Positions 1 through 6,762 of a DNA stretch of 10,816 nucleotides are shown piece by piece. The notes beneath the pieces were generated by a model that was not told the origin of the DNA, made no database searches, and was given only the letters and a program-made list of their open reading frames with translations. This stretch comes from Clostridia bacterium (GTDB lineage: Bacteria; Bacillota; Clostridia; Oscillospirales; Acutalibacteraceae), in the NCBI GenBank assembly GCA_900771185.1, contig CAAGND010000126.1, positions 1 through 10,816 of the forward strand, read 5' to 3'. Position numbers and translations under genes: made by a program. Position 1 is the first letter of the stretch, and each line of letters starts with the position of its first letter.

Positions 1-26
1 GACGGCCCCGCAAAAGCGGAGCCGTC
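1..26 (-). terminator. Intrinsic terminator stem downstream of the spore protein gene
   Basis: An 11-bp stem closes on a 4-nt loop. Read on the minus strand it is GACGGCTCCGC, TTTT, GCGGGGCCGTC, in which the single imperfect position becomes a G-U wobble. On the plus strand the same position is a C-A mismatch, so the structure favours minus-strand RNA. It lies 19 nt past the stop codon of the small acid-soluble spore protein gene. The T-tract expected after the stem would fall before position 1 and cannot be seen, so terminator function is inferred from the stem and its position. Confidence 0.75.
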
Positions 27-45
27 AAATTTATCGGGTAAAAAT

Positions 46-243
46 TTATTTCATACCCTGCTCGTAGGCTTCGATCATCTTCTTGACCATCTGACCGCCG
101 ACGGAACCGGCCTCTCTTGCAGTCAGGTCACCGTTATAGCCCTGCTTGAGGTTTACGCCAACCTCGGACGCAGCCTCCATCTTGAAGCGGTCAAGCGCCT
201 CGCGTGCCTCGGGGACAACACCCTTGTTTGAGCTCTTTGCCAT
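46..243 (-). CDS. Alpha/beta-type small acid-soluble spore protein (SASP)
   Basis: This 65-residue protein coats and protects DNA in the dormant spore and is degraded by the GPR protease at germination. Residues 22-28 read MEAASEV, which resembles the GPR cleavage context (E-x-A-S-E). Residues 45-56 contain the conserved C-terminal signature GSVGGQMVKKMI, and residues 30-35 (VNLKQG) match the family's middle block. The ATG at 243 is chosen because AGGGGTG lies about 11 nt upstream and because family members begin with a short polar stretch before PEAREAL. A longer in-frame reading back to 294 adds residues unlike the family. The gene is monocistronic, with a candidate sigma-G promoter upstream and a terminator stem downstream. 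Family assignment is firm; which paralogue it is cannot be told. Confidence 0.95.
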   Translation of the reverse strand: MAKSSNKGVVPEAREALDRFKMEAASEVGVNLKQGYNGDLTAREAGSVGGQMVKKMIEAYEQGMK

Positions 244-297
244 AGTTTCTTTACACCCCTTACTTTGTTGAAATGTTTTGATTTGCGTTTGCATTCA

Positions 298-327
298 TAG
301 TATGAGATTTTATTATGTTCTTATAAG
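298..327 (-). promoter_or_regulatory. Candidate forespore (sigma G/F type) promoter of the SASP gene
   Basis: On the minus strand the heptamer CATACTA (304-298) matches the sigma-G -10 consensus exactly. CTTATA (327-322) lies 17 bp upstream and only partly resembles the -35 element. Transcription would start near 291 and give an untranslated leader of about 48 nt. SASP genes are known sigma-G targets, which supports the reading, but the weak -35 keeps this provisional. Confidence 0.5.
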
Positions 328-381
328 TGACAATTTTTTCAAAAATTTTTGCTGTTAAGCGTCATAAAGAAATGTTGGCAC

Positions 382-410
382 TTGAGATTTTACGGTGAAA
401 ATAATATAAT
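382..410 (+). promoter_or_regulatory. Sigma-A-type promoter for the SGNH hydrolase group
   Basis: TTGAGA (382-387) and a perfect TATAAT (405-410) are separated by exactly 17 bp in an AT-rich stretch. The predicted start is near 417, about 42 nt before the ATG of the esterase gene. It probably drives the esterase, the radical SAM gene and its partner together, since no terminator with a proper stem separates them. It diverges from the spore-gene promoter about 55 bp away. Confidence 0.75.
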
Positions 411-458
411 AGTTAAGATTGATATAATTATTAAAATAAATTTTTTAAGAGGTAGCAG

Positions 459-1121
459 ATGAGAATTCTTTTTCAGGGCGATTCAATAACCGACGGCAAC
501 CGCTATAAGGATGAGGAGCATCGCTGGGATCTCAACCATCAGATCGGTCACAGCTATGCTTTTATCGTCAGCGGTCTGCTGGGGCTTGAATATGCGCGGA
601 TTAATATGGAGTTTGTCAACCGCGGGATTTCCGGCAATACTTCACGCGATTTGCTGCGGCGCTGGCAGCAGGATGCGACAGAGATTAATCCTGATATTCT
701 GAGCGTTCTTGTCGGGATAAACGACTGCTGCTCGGAGGGTGAAAATCACGTTGAACCCTGCGAATACGAAAAGAACCTTTCTCGGATGCTGGAGCAGTCA
801 TTTGAGAGAAACACGGGGTTGCGAGTCTTTTTGCTTGAACCGTTCTTTCTGCCGACCAAAGGCGTTTATGAGCGGGACAGCGACCTGTGGCGTGAAAAGC
901 TTTCGGAATATTCCGGAGTATGCCGAAAAATTGCGCTTGCGGACAGCAGAATACATTTTATCCCGCTGCAGAATGTTTTTGACGCCGCCTGCGCACAGCG
1001 CGAGTGCGCTTATTGGATATGGGACGGCGTGCATCCGACTGAGAGCGGCCATGCGCTGATTGCGCGGGAATGGATAAAAGCTTTTGAAAAGGACTTTGCC
1101 GAAATATTGCGGAACAAATAA
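459..1121 (+). CDS. SGNH/GDSL hydrolase, acetylxylan-esterase (Axe2)-like
   Basis: This 220-residue serine esterase is predicted to remove acetyl groups from carbohydrates. The four SGNH blocks are all present: GDS with the nucleophile Ser9 (residues 7-9), the oxyanion Gly59 in ISGN, Asn88 in GIND (86-89), and Asp189/His192 in DGVHP, which complete the triad. From memory, the spacing and the blocks NRGISGN, GIND and WDxVHP resemble intracellular acetylxylan esterases of the Geobacillus Axe2 type. There is no signal peptide or membrane segment, so it should act in the cytoplasm, perhaps on imported oligosaccharides. AAGAGGT at 447-453 precedes the ATG, and a strong promoter lies upstream. The radical SAM gene follows after 34 nt, probably on the same transcript, with no evident functional link. 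The SGNH fold is certain; the substrate is inferred. Confidence 0.9.
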   Translation: MRILFQGDSITDGNRYKDEEHRWDLNHQIGHSYAFIVSGLLGLEYARINMEFVNRGISGNTSRDLLRRWQQDATEINPDILSVLVGINDCCSEGENHVEPCEYEKNLSRMLEQSFERNTGLRVFLLEPFFLPTKGVYERDSDLWREKLSEYSGVCRKIALADSRIHFIPLQNVFDAACAQRECAYWIWDGVHPTESGHALIAREWIKAFEKDFAEILRNK

Positions 1122-1155
1122 AAATATGCGCCATGGGCGTTTTACGGAGAAAACT

Positions 1156-3012
1156 ATGATTTCAAAAAAACTTGAACACATACTTCAGCGGGTGCAGAAG
1201 CCCGGCAGATATACCGGAGGCGAGCTCAACAGCGTTATAAAGGACAAGTCCGAAGTTGAGCTGCGATATGCCTTCTGCTTTCCCGATACCTATGAGATAG
1301 GCTCATCGCATCTTGGAATGAAAATACTTTATTCGCTCGTCAACGCCCGTGAGGATGCGTGGTGCGAGCGGGTTTTTGCGCCGTGGACGGATATGGAACA
1401 GCTCATGCGTGAAAACGGCGTTGAGCTGTATGCCCTCGAGAGCGGCGACCCGATAAAGAATTTTGATATAATCGGCTTCACACTTCAGTATGAGCTGTCT
1501 TACAGCAATGTCCTCAACATGCTCGACCTTGCGGGGGTGCCGCTTCGCTCCGCAGACAGGAAAGAGCTGACCCCGCTTGTTATTGCGGGCGGACCGTGCG
1601 TGTGCAACGCCGAACCGATGGCGGATTTCCTTGATATAACTCTGCCCGGTGAGGGCGAGGAGGTCACGAACGAGCTGCTCGACCTTCTGAAGGAGCACAA
1701 GCGCCTCGGCTCCGATAAACAGACCTTTCTGCGTGCGGCGGCGAAGATTCCCGGCGTGTATGTGCCGTCACTCTATGATGTCAGCTATAACGATGACGGG
1801 ACTGTGAAAGCGGTCACGGCGAGGGACGGAGCGCCCGAAAAGGTGCGCAAGCGTATTGTCTCCGATCTCGATGCAATGTTTGCGCCGGATAATTTTGTCG
1901 TGCCCAATACGGAGGCGGTTTTTGACAGGACTACCGTTGAGGTTTTCAGAGGCTGCATAAGAGGCTGCCGCTTCTGCCAGGCGGGCTTTCTCTATCGCCC
2001 GATAAGGGAAAAATCCCCGCAGGAGGTGGAGCGCCAGTGCCGAGCCATCTGCGGCAGCAGCGGTTACGATGAGATTTCACTGTGCTCACTGTCAATAAGC
2101 GATTACAGAGGTCTGGAGGAGCTTGTGAAAAGCATGCTTCCATGGGCGATTGATGAGAAGATAAACGTGTCATTGCCCTCGCTTCGGGCTGATAACTTCC
2201 CGCAGGAGTTGATTGAAAAACTGAACAGCGTGCGCCGCAGCGGACTGACCTTTGCGCCGGAAGCGGGAACGCAGCGTCTGCGTGATGTTATAAACAAGAA
2301 TATAACCGAGGATGAGGTTCTCACTGCGTCAAGGCGCGCTTTCTCCGGCGGATGGACGGCGGTAAAGCTCTATTTTATGCTCGGATTGCCGACAGAGACT
2401 GACGAGGATATAAAGGGCATCAACGTTCTGGCACAAAAGGTTGTTGATGAGTATTATAAAAATCCCGAAAAACCCAAAGGCAAGAGCGTGAGCGTGTCGG
2501 TGAGCGCGTCACCGTTCGTGCCAAAGCCGTTCACGCCGTTCCAGTGGGAGCCGCAGGCGACCCGTGAGGAGATAAGAGCGAAGCAGAATGTGCTTTATGA
2601 GAGCAAGACCACACGCAAGGTCAGCATCAGCAGCACGCCTCCCGAATCGAGCTTTCTCGAGGGCGTTTTCGCCAGAGGGGACAGAAAACTGTCTCAGGTC
2701 ATCGAGCTTGCGTGGCGCAGCGGCTGCAAGATGGACGGCTGGAACGAGCATTTCAAGTTTGACGTTTGGATGCAGGCTTTTGAAAAATGCTCGATAGACC
2801 CGGCTTTCTACGCCAACCGCCGCAGAGAATATGATGAGGTTCTGCCGTGGGATCATATGGACTACGGCATACCCAAAGCGTTTTTTGTCCGTGAGAGCAA
2901 AAGAGCGAAAGAGGGCAGAACGACCGCTAACTGCCGCGAGAAGTGCGCGGGATGCGGGTGCGACAGACTCAACGGAGGTGTGTGCAATGAAAAATGTAAG
3001 ACTGTGGTATAA
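1156..3012 (+). CDS. B12-binding-type radical SAM protein of unknown function (TIGR03960-like)
   Basis: This 618-residue protein has an N-terminal cobalamin-binding-like region (about residues 35-200, including GSSHLGMKILYSLVN and the glycine-rich IAGGPCVCNAEP). A radical SAM core follows, whose 4Fe-4S motif is CIRGCRFC with Cys267, Cys271 and Cys274. Later core blocks are LPSLRAD, TFAPEAGTQRLR and FMLGLPTET. The C-terminus carries a second cysteine cluster (Cys593, 597, 600, 602, 610, 614) that could bind another metal centre. The ATG at 1156 is preferred because GGAG sits at 1146-1149 and family members start with a short helix like this one; an upstream in-frame ATG at 1084 overlaps the esterase gene. 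The partner DUF2344 gene overlaps its 3' end by 26 nt, and in some species the two are fused. The reaction is unknown to me. The N-terminal domain may not bind cobalamin. Confidence 0.9.
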   Translation: MISKKLEHILQRVQKPGRYTGGELNSVIKDKSEVELRYAFCFPDTYEIGSSHLGMKILYSLVNAREDAWCERVFAPWTDMEQLMRENGVELYALESGDPIKNFDIIGFTLQYELSYSNVLNMLDLAGVPLRSADRKELTPLVIAGGPCVCNAEPMADFLDITLPGEGEEVTNELLDLLKEHKRLGSDKQTFLRAAAKIPGVYVPSLYDVSYNDDGTVKAVTARDGAPEKVRKRIVSDLDAMFAPDNFVVPNTEAVFDRTTVEVFRGCIRGCRFCQAGFLYRPIREKSPQEVERQCRAICGSSGYDEISLCSLSISDYRGLEELVKSMLPWAIDEKINVSLPSLRADNFPQELIEKLNSVRRSGLTFAPEAGTQRLRDVINKNITEDEVLTASRRAFSGGWTAVKLYFMLGLPTETDEDIKGINVLAQKVVDEYYKNPEKPKGKSVSVSVSASPFVPKPFTPFQWEPQATREEIRAKQNVLYESKTTRKVSISSTPPESSFLEGVFARGDRKLSQVIELAWRSGCKMDGWNEHFKFDVWMQAFEKCSIDPAFYANRRREYDEVLPWDHMDYGIPKAFFVRESKRAKEGRTTANCREKCAGCGCDRLNGGVCNEKCKTVV

Positions 3013-3649
3013 AAAGCAGGACACCGCAAAATATGCCTCACATCTTGATCTTGTACGCTGCTTTTCAAGGGCTGTGCGCAGAGCCGGGATACCGATATGG
3101 TATACGGAGGGCTTCAATCCCAAACCTTATATGACCTTTGCGCTGCCGCTCTCGCTCGGTCAGCAGGGGCTGCGTGAGCCGCTGGATATAAGGATTGTTG
3201 ACGAGATTTCGCCCGATGATATAGCGGAGCGTCTCAACGCCGCTTTGCCCGAGGGGCTGTCGATAGTCGGCGCGGGTGAGCCGGTCATGGAGCCGAAAGA
3301 GATAGCCTTTGCGCTGTATAGCGTGGAGCTTGAGTTTTCGTCTGAGGATGAAGCGGCGCATTTCGCCGGTGAGGCGGAAAAAATAATTTCCGGCGGGGAG
3401 TTGAATGCTCAGAAAAAGAGCAAAAAAGGCATAAAGACCGTCAATCTCTGTGAGATGATAGAGGACTTTTCTGCGTCGCACAATGCGAACACATGCAAAA
3501 TCAGTATGACCGTTGCGGCGGGAAATACTCTTAACCTCAACTCCGAATTGCTTATCGATACTCTTGAAGCCGCCGCGGGCAATGAGGACTATGTGCGCAG
3601 TATCGTGCGTGAAAAGCTTCTGACAAAGGATATGACAGAGTTTTGCTGA
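2987..3649 (+). CDS. Radical SAM-linked protein, DUF2344 (TIGR03936-like)
   Basis: This 220-residue protein is of a family known for being encoded next to, or fused to, the preceding type of radical SAM protein. Recognisable blocks are RLWYKKQDTAKYASHLDL (5-22) and EGFNPKPYMTFALPLSLGQQG (41-61), the latter being the family's most conserved segment. There is no membrane segment or signal peptide. The ATG at 2987 is chosen over an upstream in-frame ATG at 2831 because GGAGGTG (2974-2980) sits at proper distance and because the protein then begins exactly at the family's usual N-terminus. The 26-nt overlap with the radical SAM gene suggests translational coupling and equal production of the two. 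A bidirectional terminator follows 7 nt after the stop. Its role is probably substrate or cofactor handling for the enzyme, but that is a guess from linkage. Confidence 0.9.
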   Translation: MKNVRLWYKKQDTAKYASHLDLVRCFSRAVRRAGIPIWYTEGFNPKPYMTFALPLSLGQQGLREPLDIRIVDEISPDDIAERLNAALPEGLSIVGAGEPVMEPKEIAFALYSVELEFSSEDEAAHFAGEAEKIISGGELNAQKKSKKGIKTVNLCEMIEDFSASHNANTCKISMTVAAGNTLNLNSELLIDTLEAAAGNEDYVRSIVREKLLTKDMTEFC

Positions 3650-3656
3650 ATCAATA

Positions 3657-3688
3657 AAAGCCGCCGCATTTTACAATGCGGCGGCTTT
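3657..3688. terminator. Bidirectional intrinsic terminator between converging genes
   Basis: A perfect 14-bp stem, AAAGCCGCCGCATT (3657-3670) with AATGCGGCGGCTTT (3675-3688), closes on the loop TTAC. On the plus strand it ends in TTTGGTT. On the minus strand it is followed by TTTTATTG. It starts 7 nt past the stop of the DUF2344 gene and lies about 45 nt past the stop of the converging metallophosphoesterase gene, so it can serve both. Confidence 0.9.
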
Positions 3689-3732
3689 GGTTAAGCTGGA
3701 CAGCTGTTTATTTAGTTTTTCAAAGCCCGACT

Positions 3733-5403
3733 TTATATCATTTTGATGATAAGCGACTTTATATATCTGAAAATCTGCACAAGCGCATCCGAAACAAAAT
3801 CGAATATGTTCGCGGAATCTTCCTGCGCCTCATATCCGGGAATCGTTCCGCTCACGTTGTCAACACCGTCGGTGTCGGAGCAGAAAGCGTTGACTGCGGG
3901 TGAAGCGACCGCAAGGACAAAATATTCGGCGGGAGACACATCGCCGAAGACGGAGGATCCGACCTTTGCGAGATTTTCTGCGATTCCCGCATCGCCGCCG
4001 ATCAGAGCGTTTGCTGCTGAGAGAAGATATTTGTCGGTCATTTTTGCGGTGACGCTTTGAAGGGCAAGAGCGGCGCCTTTGAGTACTATTGCAGCCTCTG
4101 CGCTTTCCGAATCATAGTTTTTGTTGCCGGCAACAAAATCCAGATAGACCTCGCCGACGATATCCCAGATGGTTTCGTAATCACTGTCCGGTATATCGAT
4201 GTTATATTCCTTTGCAAGCTCCTTAACGCCGCCTTCCCCGTAAAGCGGCATGCTGAACAGTTCATCTGTTGAATTGCAAGCGTCATTTATCAGGTTATAG
4301 AAGGCGCTGTCCTCACTTATTCCGAAACCTTCAGCCGAAAGCTCACGCTTTATCGTATTGATGGCCACGCGTTTACGGTTCTCTCCGGCGTAAGCGGGGA
4401 AGTCGGTCGCCATAGCTGAAATTTGTTCATCAGTATACCCTGACACAACCGATGTCAGGGCATCTGTGTCAATGCGTTCAACGGTTTTCATCTCGTAGCT
4501 TATCTCTTTGTCAGAGAGATTAAAAAATCTGTACTGCAAGGGATATTCCGGCAATGACGATGTGCAGAAATCATAGATGACATTTCCCAACGGGCTTGTG
4601 TGAGAGACGGCGTCGGTGCAGTGCGTGTGCCCGGTAAACACGAGCTTTATTCCGCAATCCGCAAAAATTGAGGCATAGGTTCTTGGGAAAGAGACTATGT
4701 ATTTGTCCTGTGTCACAAGCTGGAGAGGCATGTGCTCAAGCAAGTTGTGATGCATAATCAAAATCGGATGTCTGCCGCTCTCGGTTATCGCTTTTGCCTG
4801 CTCTCTCACCCAGGCTATCCTCTTGTAATCCACGCCGTTTGCCAGCGAATAATTTTCATCGCAGCTGTCAAGGGCAATGAGCGCGTATTCGTCATTGAGG
4901 TTCACGGCGTAGGAGCAGCAGCTCTCATCAACCGCAAAGGCCTTGTCATAGCCGAAATCATAATAGATTTCTCTGAATTTTGCTGAATCGACATTTGCGC
5001 CGGCTCCGTTGTCGTGATTGCCGTTGATAACATAAACCTGCTTGCCCGTTTTCTCTTCAAAGTCTCTGAATTTTTGAGCCAGAGTCAAGTGGTCCTCAAT
5101 GAATTCTCTGCCGTATGTCGCAAGGTCTCCGGGAATGAGGATGAAATCGCAGCTGTCATTCTCTTCACACTGGCGCAGGAATTCATCAACTATAAATCCG
5201 CTTTCATGCTGATATGCGCTTCCGTCCTCGTTTGAACCGAATTTGTTTGATATAATGTAGTCATCGGCATTTTCAAGCGGATGAACATAATGTATGTCGG
5301 AAGCCACGGCAAAGCCGCAGGTGTCATCCTGGGCATACGCCGCGATGCCAAGCGTTGAAAAGGCCAAAGTGAGCACCGTTAAAAAACACAGCAGTTTTTT
5401 CAT
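3733..5403 (-). CDS. Secreted calcineurin-like metallophosphoesterase
   Basis: This 556-residue phosphoesterase carries the full set of metal-ligand motifs: DIH (Asp36, His38), GDLATYGRE (Asp93), GNHD (Asn129, His130, Asp131), MHHN (His218/219) and GHTH (His259, His261). Residues 1-24 form a signal peptide: MKKLL, a hydrophobic core, then AYA before the likely signal peptidase I cut ahead of Gln25. It should act outside the membrane on phosphomonoesters, phosphodiesters or nucleotides; the substrate cannot be read from sequence. Residues 310-530 form a long extra domain I do not recognise. The last 25 residues (FDFVSDALVQIFRYIKSLII) look amphipathic and could bind the membrane. The start at 5403 is set by the signal peptide. 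Its Shine-Dalgarno (AGGAAGG) is rather distant, about 13 nt. The gene stands alone and converges with the radical SAM pair. Confidence 0.9.
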   Translation of the reverse strand: MKKLLCFLTVLTLAFSTLGIAAYAQDDTCGFAVASDIHYVHPLENADDYIISNKFGSNEDGSAYQHESGFIVDEFLRQCEENDSCDFILIPGDLATYGREFIEDHLTLAQKFRDFEEKTGKQVYVINGNHDNGAGANVDSAKFREIYYDFGYDKAFAVDESCCSYAVNLNDEYALIALDSCDENYSLANGVDYKRIAWVREQAKAITESGRHPILIMHHNLLEHMPLQLVTQDKYIVSFPRTYASIFADCGIKLVFTGHTHCTDAVSHTSPLGNVIYDFCTSSLPEYPLQYRFFNLSDKEISYEMKTVERIDTDALTSVVSGYTDEQISAMATDFPAYAGENRKRVAINTIKRELSAEGFGISEDSAFYNLINDACNSTDELFSMPLYGEGGVKELAKEYNIDIPDSDYETIWDIVGEVYLDFVAGNKNYDSESAEAAIVLKGAALALQSVTAKMTDKYLLSAANALIGGDAGIAENLAKVGSSVFGDVSPAEYFVLAVASPAVNAFCSDTDGVDNVSGTIPGYEAQEDSANIFDFVSDALVQIFRYIKSLIIKMI

Positions 5404-5450
5404 GAGTATAAAAACACCTTCCTGAACAGTTTGATTTTTTACATAAGTGA

Positions 5451-5479
5451 ACGATATCACAAATCAAAGCATTTTGCAA
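5451..5479 (-). promoter_or_regulatory. Weak candidate promoter of the metallophosphoesterase gene
   Basis: On the minus strand TTGCAA (5479-5474) and TATCGT (5456-5451) are 17 bp apart, with TG just upstream of the -10 that could act as an extended -10. The -10 matches only four of six positions. It lies about 48 bp before the start codon. Other placements are possible, so this is a best guess. Confidence 0.3.
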
Positions 5480-5514
5480 GGTAAGGTTTGTGAAGCAAAG
5501 CAGATGCTACGGCA

Positions 5515-5524
5515 CGGTTAACCG
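5515..5524. repeat. Perfect 10-bp palindrome CGGTTAACCG
   Basis: A self-complementary decamer sits 30 bp upstream of the rplS -35 element and upstream of the metallophosphoesterase promoter region. Such a site could be an operator, but its short length means chance cannot be excluded. No second copy was noticed in the window. Confidence 0.35.
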
Positions 5525-5553
5525 ATATTTTTTATAAATTTTTCAAATTTCAC

Positions 5554-5582
5554 TTGCATTGCCCGTAGGTATGTGCTAAAAT
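5554..5582 (+). promoter_or_regulatory. Extended -10 sigma-A promoter of rplS
   Basis: TTGCAT (5554-5559) and TAAAAT (5577-5582) are separated by 17 bp, and TGC directly precedes the -10 to give an extended -10 element. An AT-rich stretch upstream (5525-5550) could act as an UP element, fitting a strongly expressed ribosomal gene. The predicted start is near 5589, giving a leader of about 134 nt. Confidence 0.75.
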
Positions 5583-5588
5583 ACTTTA

Positions 5589-5722
5589 GCATTTGTTATC
5601 CGTCACGATGCCTTCGGCGACGGGGTTTAATGCAGAAGCGGCTCTGCCGCATACATTAAAGCGGGCGGTCCTCTTTCATTGATTTGTTATGAACGTCTGA
5701 AAAATATACGGAGGAAAAAAGA
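5589..5722 (+). ncRNA. Structured 5' leader of rplS (L19-leader-like)
   Basis: The untranslated leader folds by eye into two hairpins. The first pairs CCGTC (5600-5604) with GACGG (5619-5623), with an inner GCC-TTC-GGC helix (5610-5618) and a 5-nt bulge. The second pairs TTTAATG (5626-5632) with CATTAAA (5654-5660) around an inner GCGGC-TCT-GCCGC helix (5638-5650). A 9-nt direct repeat, ATTTGTTAT, flanks the structure (5591-5599 and 5682-5690). Ribosomal protein leaders of this kind are known upstream of rplS in low-GC Gram-positives, where L19 is thought to control its own synthesis. Membership of that Rfam family is inferred from position and structure, not tested. The RBS GGAGG is at 5710-5714, outside both hairpins. 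Confidence 0.6.
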
Positions 5723-6073
5723 ATGGATGCACTCAAGCTTATTGCGCAGGATTCCCTGAAAACAGGTGAGGAAATCCCGCAGATCAAAATCGGCGATACC
5801 GTTAAGGTGTCGGTCAAAATCCGTGAGGGAGACAGAGAAAGAATTCAGGCTTTCGAGGGAACTGTTATTGCCCGCAGAGGTTCAGGCGTTTCAGAGACCT
5901 TCACAGTCCGCAGAATTTCTTACGGCGTCGGAGTTGAAAGGGTATTCCCGGTTCACTCTCCCAACGTTGCCAAGGTCGAGCTGGTCCGCAGCGGTAAGGT
6001 ACGCAGAAGCAAGCTCTATTACCTGAGAGACAGAGTCGGTAAGGCTGCAAGGGTAAAGGGTCAGGTAAAATAA
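5723..6073 (+). CDS. rplS: 50S ribosomal protein L19 (bL19)
   Basis: This 116-residue protein is a component of the large ribosomal subunit near the interface with the 30S subunit. It spans the usual family length and shows the typical blocks [19 protein letters not shown] (24-42), [10 protein letters not shown] (44-53), [19 protein letters not shown] (58-76) and the basic C-terminal [21 protein letters not shown] (92-112). The ATG at 5723 follows GGAGG by 8 nt. It has its own promoter and a structured leader that probably lets L19 regulate its synthesis. A strong terminator follows, so most transcripts should be monocistronic. Confidence 0.98.
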   Translation: MDALKLIAQDSLKTGEEIPQIKIGDTVKVSVKIREGDRERIQAFEGTVIARRGSGVSETFTVRRISYGVGVERVFPVHSPNVAKVELVRSGKVRRSKLYYLRDRVGKAARVKGQVK

Positions 6074-6088
6074 GTTCGGCGAATGAGG

Positions 6089-6117
6089 GGTGTAACAGTT
6101 CTTGTTACACCTTTTTT
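6089..6117 (+). terminator. Intrinsic terminator after rplS
   Basis: GGTGTAACA (6089-6097) pairs perfectly with TGTTACACC (6103-6111) over a 5-nt loop, and is followed directly by six T residues (6112-6117). It lies 15 nt after the rplS stop. Only 22 nt separate it from the next start codon and no promoter is visible in that gap. Read-through would have to supply the signal peptidase genes unless a promoter lies inside rplS. See the finding on the overlapping alternative pairing. Confidence 0.92.
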
Positions 6118-6139
6118 CACATAATCGGGGTAACACGGT

Positions 6140-6730
6140 ATGCGCAGAGAGGAAGAGTTTTGGTATAGGTTTGAATACGAAACCTCAGGGCAGGCGGACA
6201 GCGGTGTCAGCCGTGCCTGGTCTGTTGCATACGATTTTGTGGATTCAGTCAAGATCGCTGTTGTGCTGCTGATGCTTGTTTTTTCGTTTCTGCTCAGACC
6301 TGTCTGTGTGCAGGGCTCCTCAATGGTCCCGACTCTCAGTAACGGCGACTGGGTGGCGTCTTTCTGCTGCCACGGCAGCATTGAAAGGGGCGACATTGTC
6401 ATTATCACTCAGCCCGAGGAGGGGAGCAGAGCGCTTGTCAAGCGTGTCATAGCCGTCGGCGGGGACAGGGTGGATATCGATTTTTCATCTGGCGAGGTCT
6501 ATGTCAACGGGCAGATGCTTGACGAGCCTTATATCAACTCAAAAACATATTTGCGCTATGACGTAACATTTCCGATTGACGTTCCGGAGGGATGCCTTTT
6601 TGTGATGGGCGATAACCGCAACGACTCAAAGGACTCCCGGTCGAGCGAAATCGGTCTGATTGATGAGAGATACATACTCGGGGAAGTGAAGTTCAGATTT
6701 TTCCCCTTCGGCCGGTTTAAAATCAACTGA
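6140..6730 (+). CDS. lepB: Type I signal peptidase (first of two)
   Basis: This 196-residue membrane protease removes signal peptides from exported proteins on the outer face of the membrane. It has an unusually long cytoplasmic N-terminus (about 35 polar residues), one membrane segment (about 36-52), then box B with the catalytic Ser61 in GSSMVPTL. Next come GDIVII (84-89), the general base Lys101 in LVKRVIAVGG (99-108), and box E GDNRNDSKDSR (157-167). The end FRFFPFGRFKIN is typical of Gram-positive enzymes. The ATG at 6140 is preceded by the weak ribosome site GGGG (6127-6130). A paralogue follows after 32 nt. Likely clients in this window are the metallophosphoesterase and similar Ala-x-Ala proteins. 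Confidence 0.95.
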   Translation: MRREEEFWYRFEYETSGQADSGVSRAWSVAYDFVDSVKIAVVLLMLVFSFLLRPVCVQGSSMVPTLSNGDWVASFCCHGSIERGDIVIITQPEEGSRALVKRVIAVGGDRVDIDFSSGEVYVNGQMLDEPYINSKTYLRYDVTFPIDVPEGCLFVMGDNRNDSKDSRSSEIGLIDERYILGEVKFRFFPFGRFKIN

Positions 6731-6762
6731 CCGCAGCAAACTGTTAAGGAGGCCGGCTATTC

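Larger units (their letters stand above)
5404..5722. other. 319-bp divergent intergenic region with regulatory content
   Basis: No gene is seen here. The left part holds the long-spaced RBS and a weak candidate promoter of the metallophosphoesterase (minus strand). The middle holds the palindrome CGGTTAACCG (5515-5524) and a short AT-rich stretch (5525-5550). The right part holds the rplS promoter (5554-5582) and a structured leader (about 5589-5722). The upstream neighbours usual for rplS in Firmicutes (rimM, trmD) are absent, so rplS starts its own transcription unit here. Confidence 0.8.

Noticed and set aside
375..403. TTGGCA as an alternative -35 for the esterase promoter
   Set aside because: At 17-bp spacing it meets only AAAATA, while TTGAGA pairs with a perfect TATAAT at 17 bp.
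1125..1143. Small dyad CGCC-ATG-GGCG followed by TTTT between the esterase and radical SAM genes
   Set aside because: The stem is only 4-5 bp with a 3-nt loop, too weak for a terminator; the genes are probably co-transcribed.
2509..3123. Open frame of about 200 codons on the minus strand opposite the radical SAM/DUF2344 junction
   Set aside because: It crosses two well supported plus-strand genes and shows no recognisable domain.
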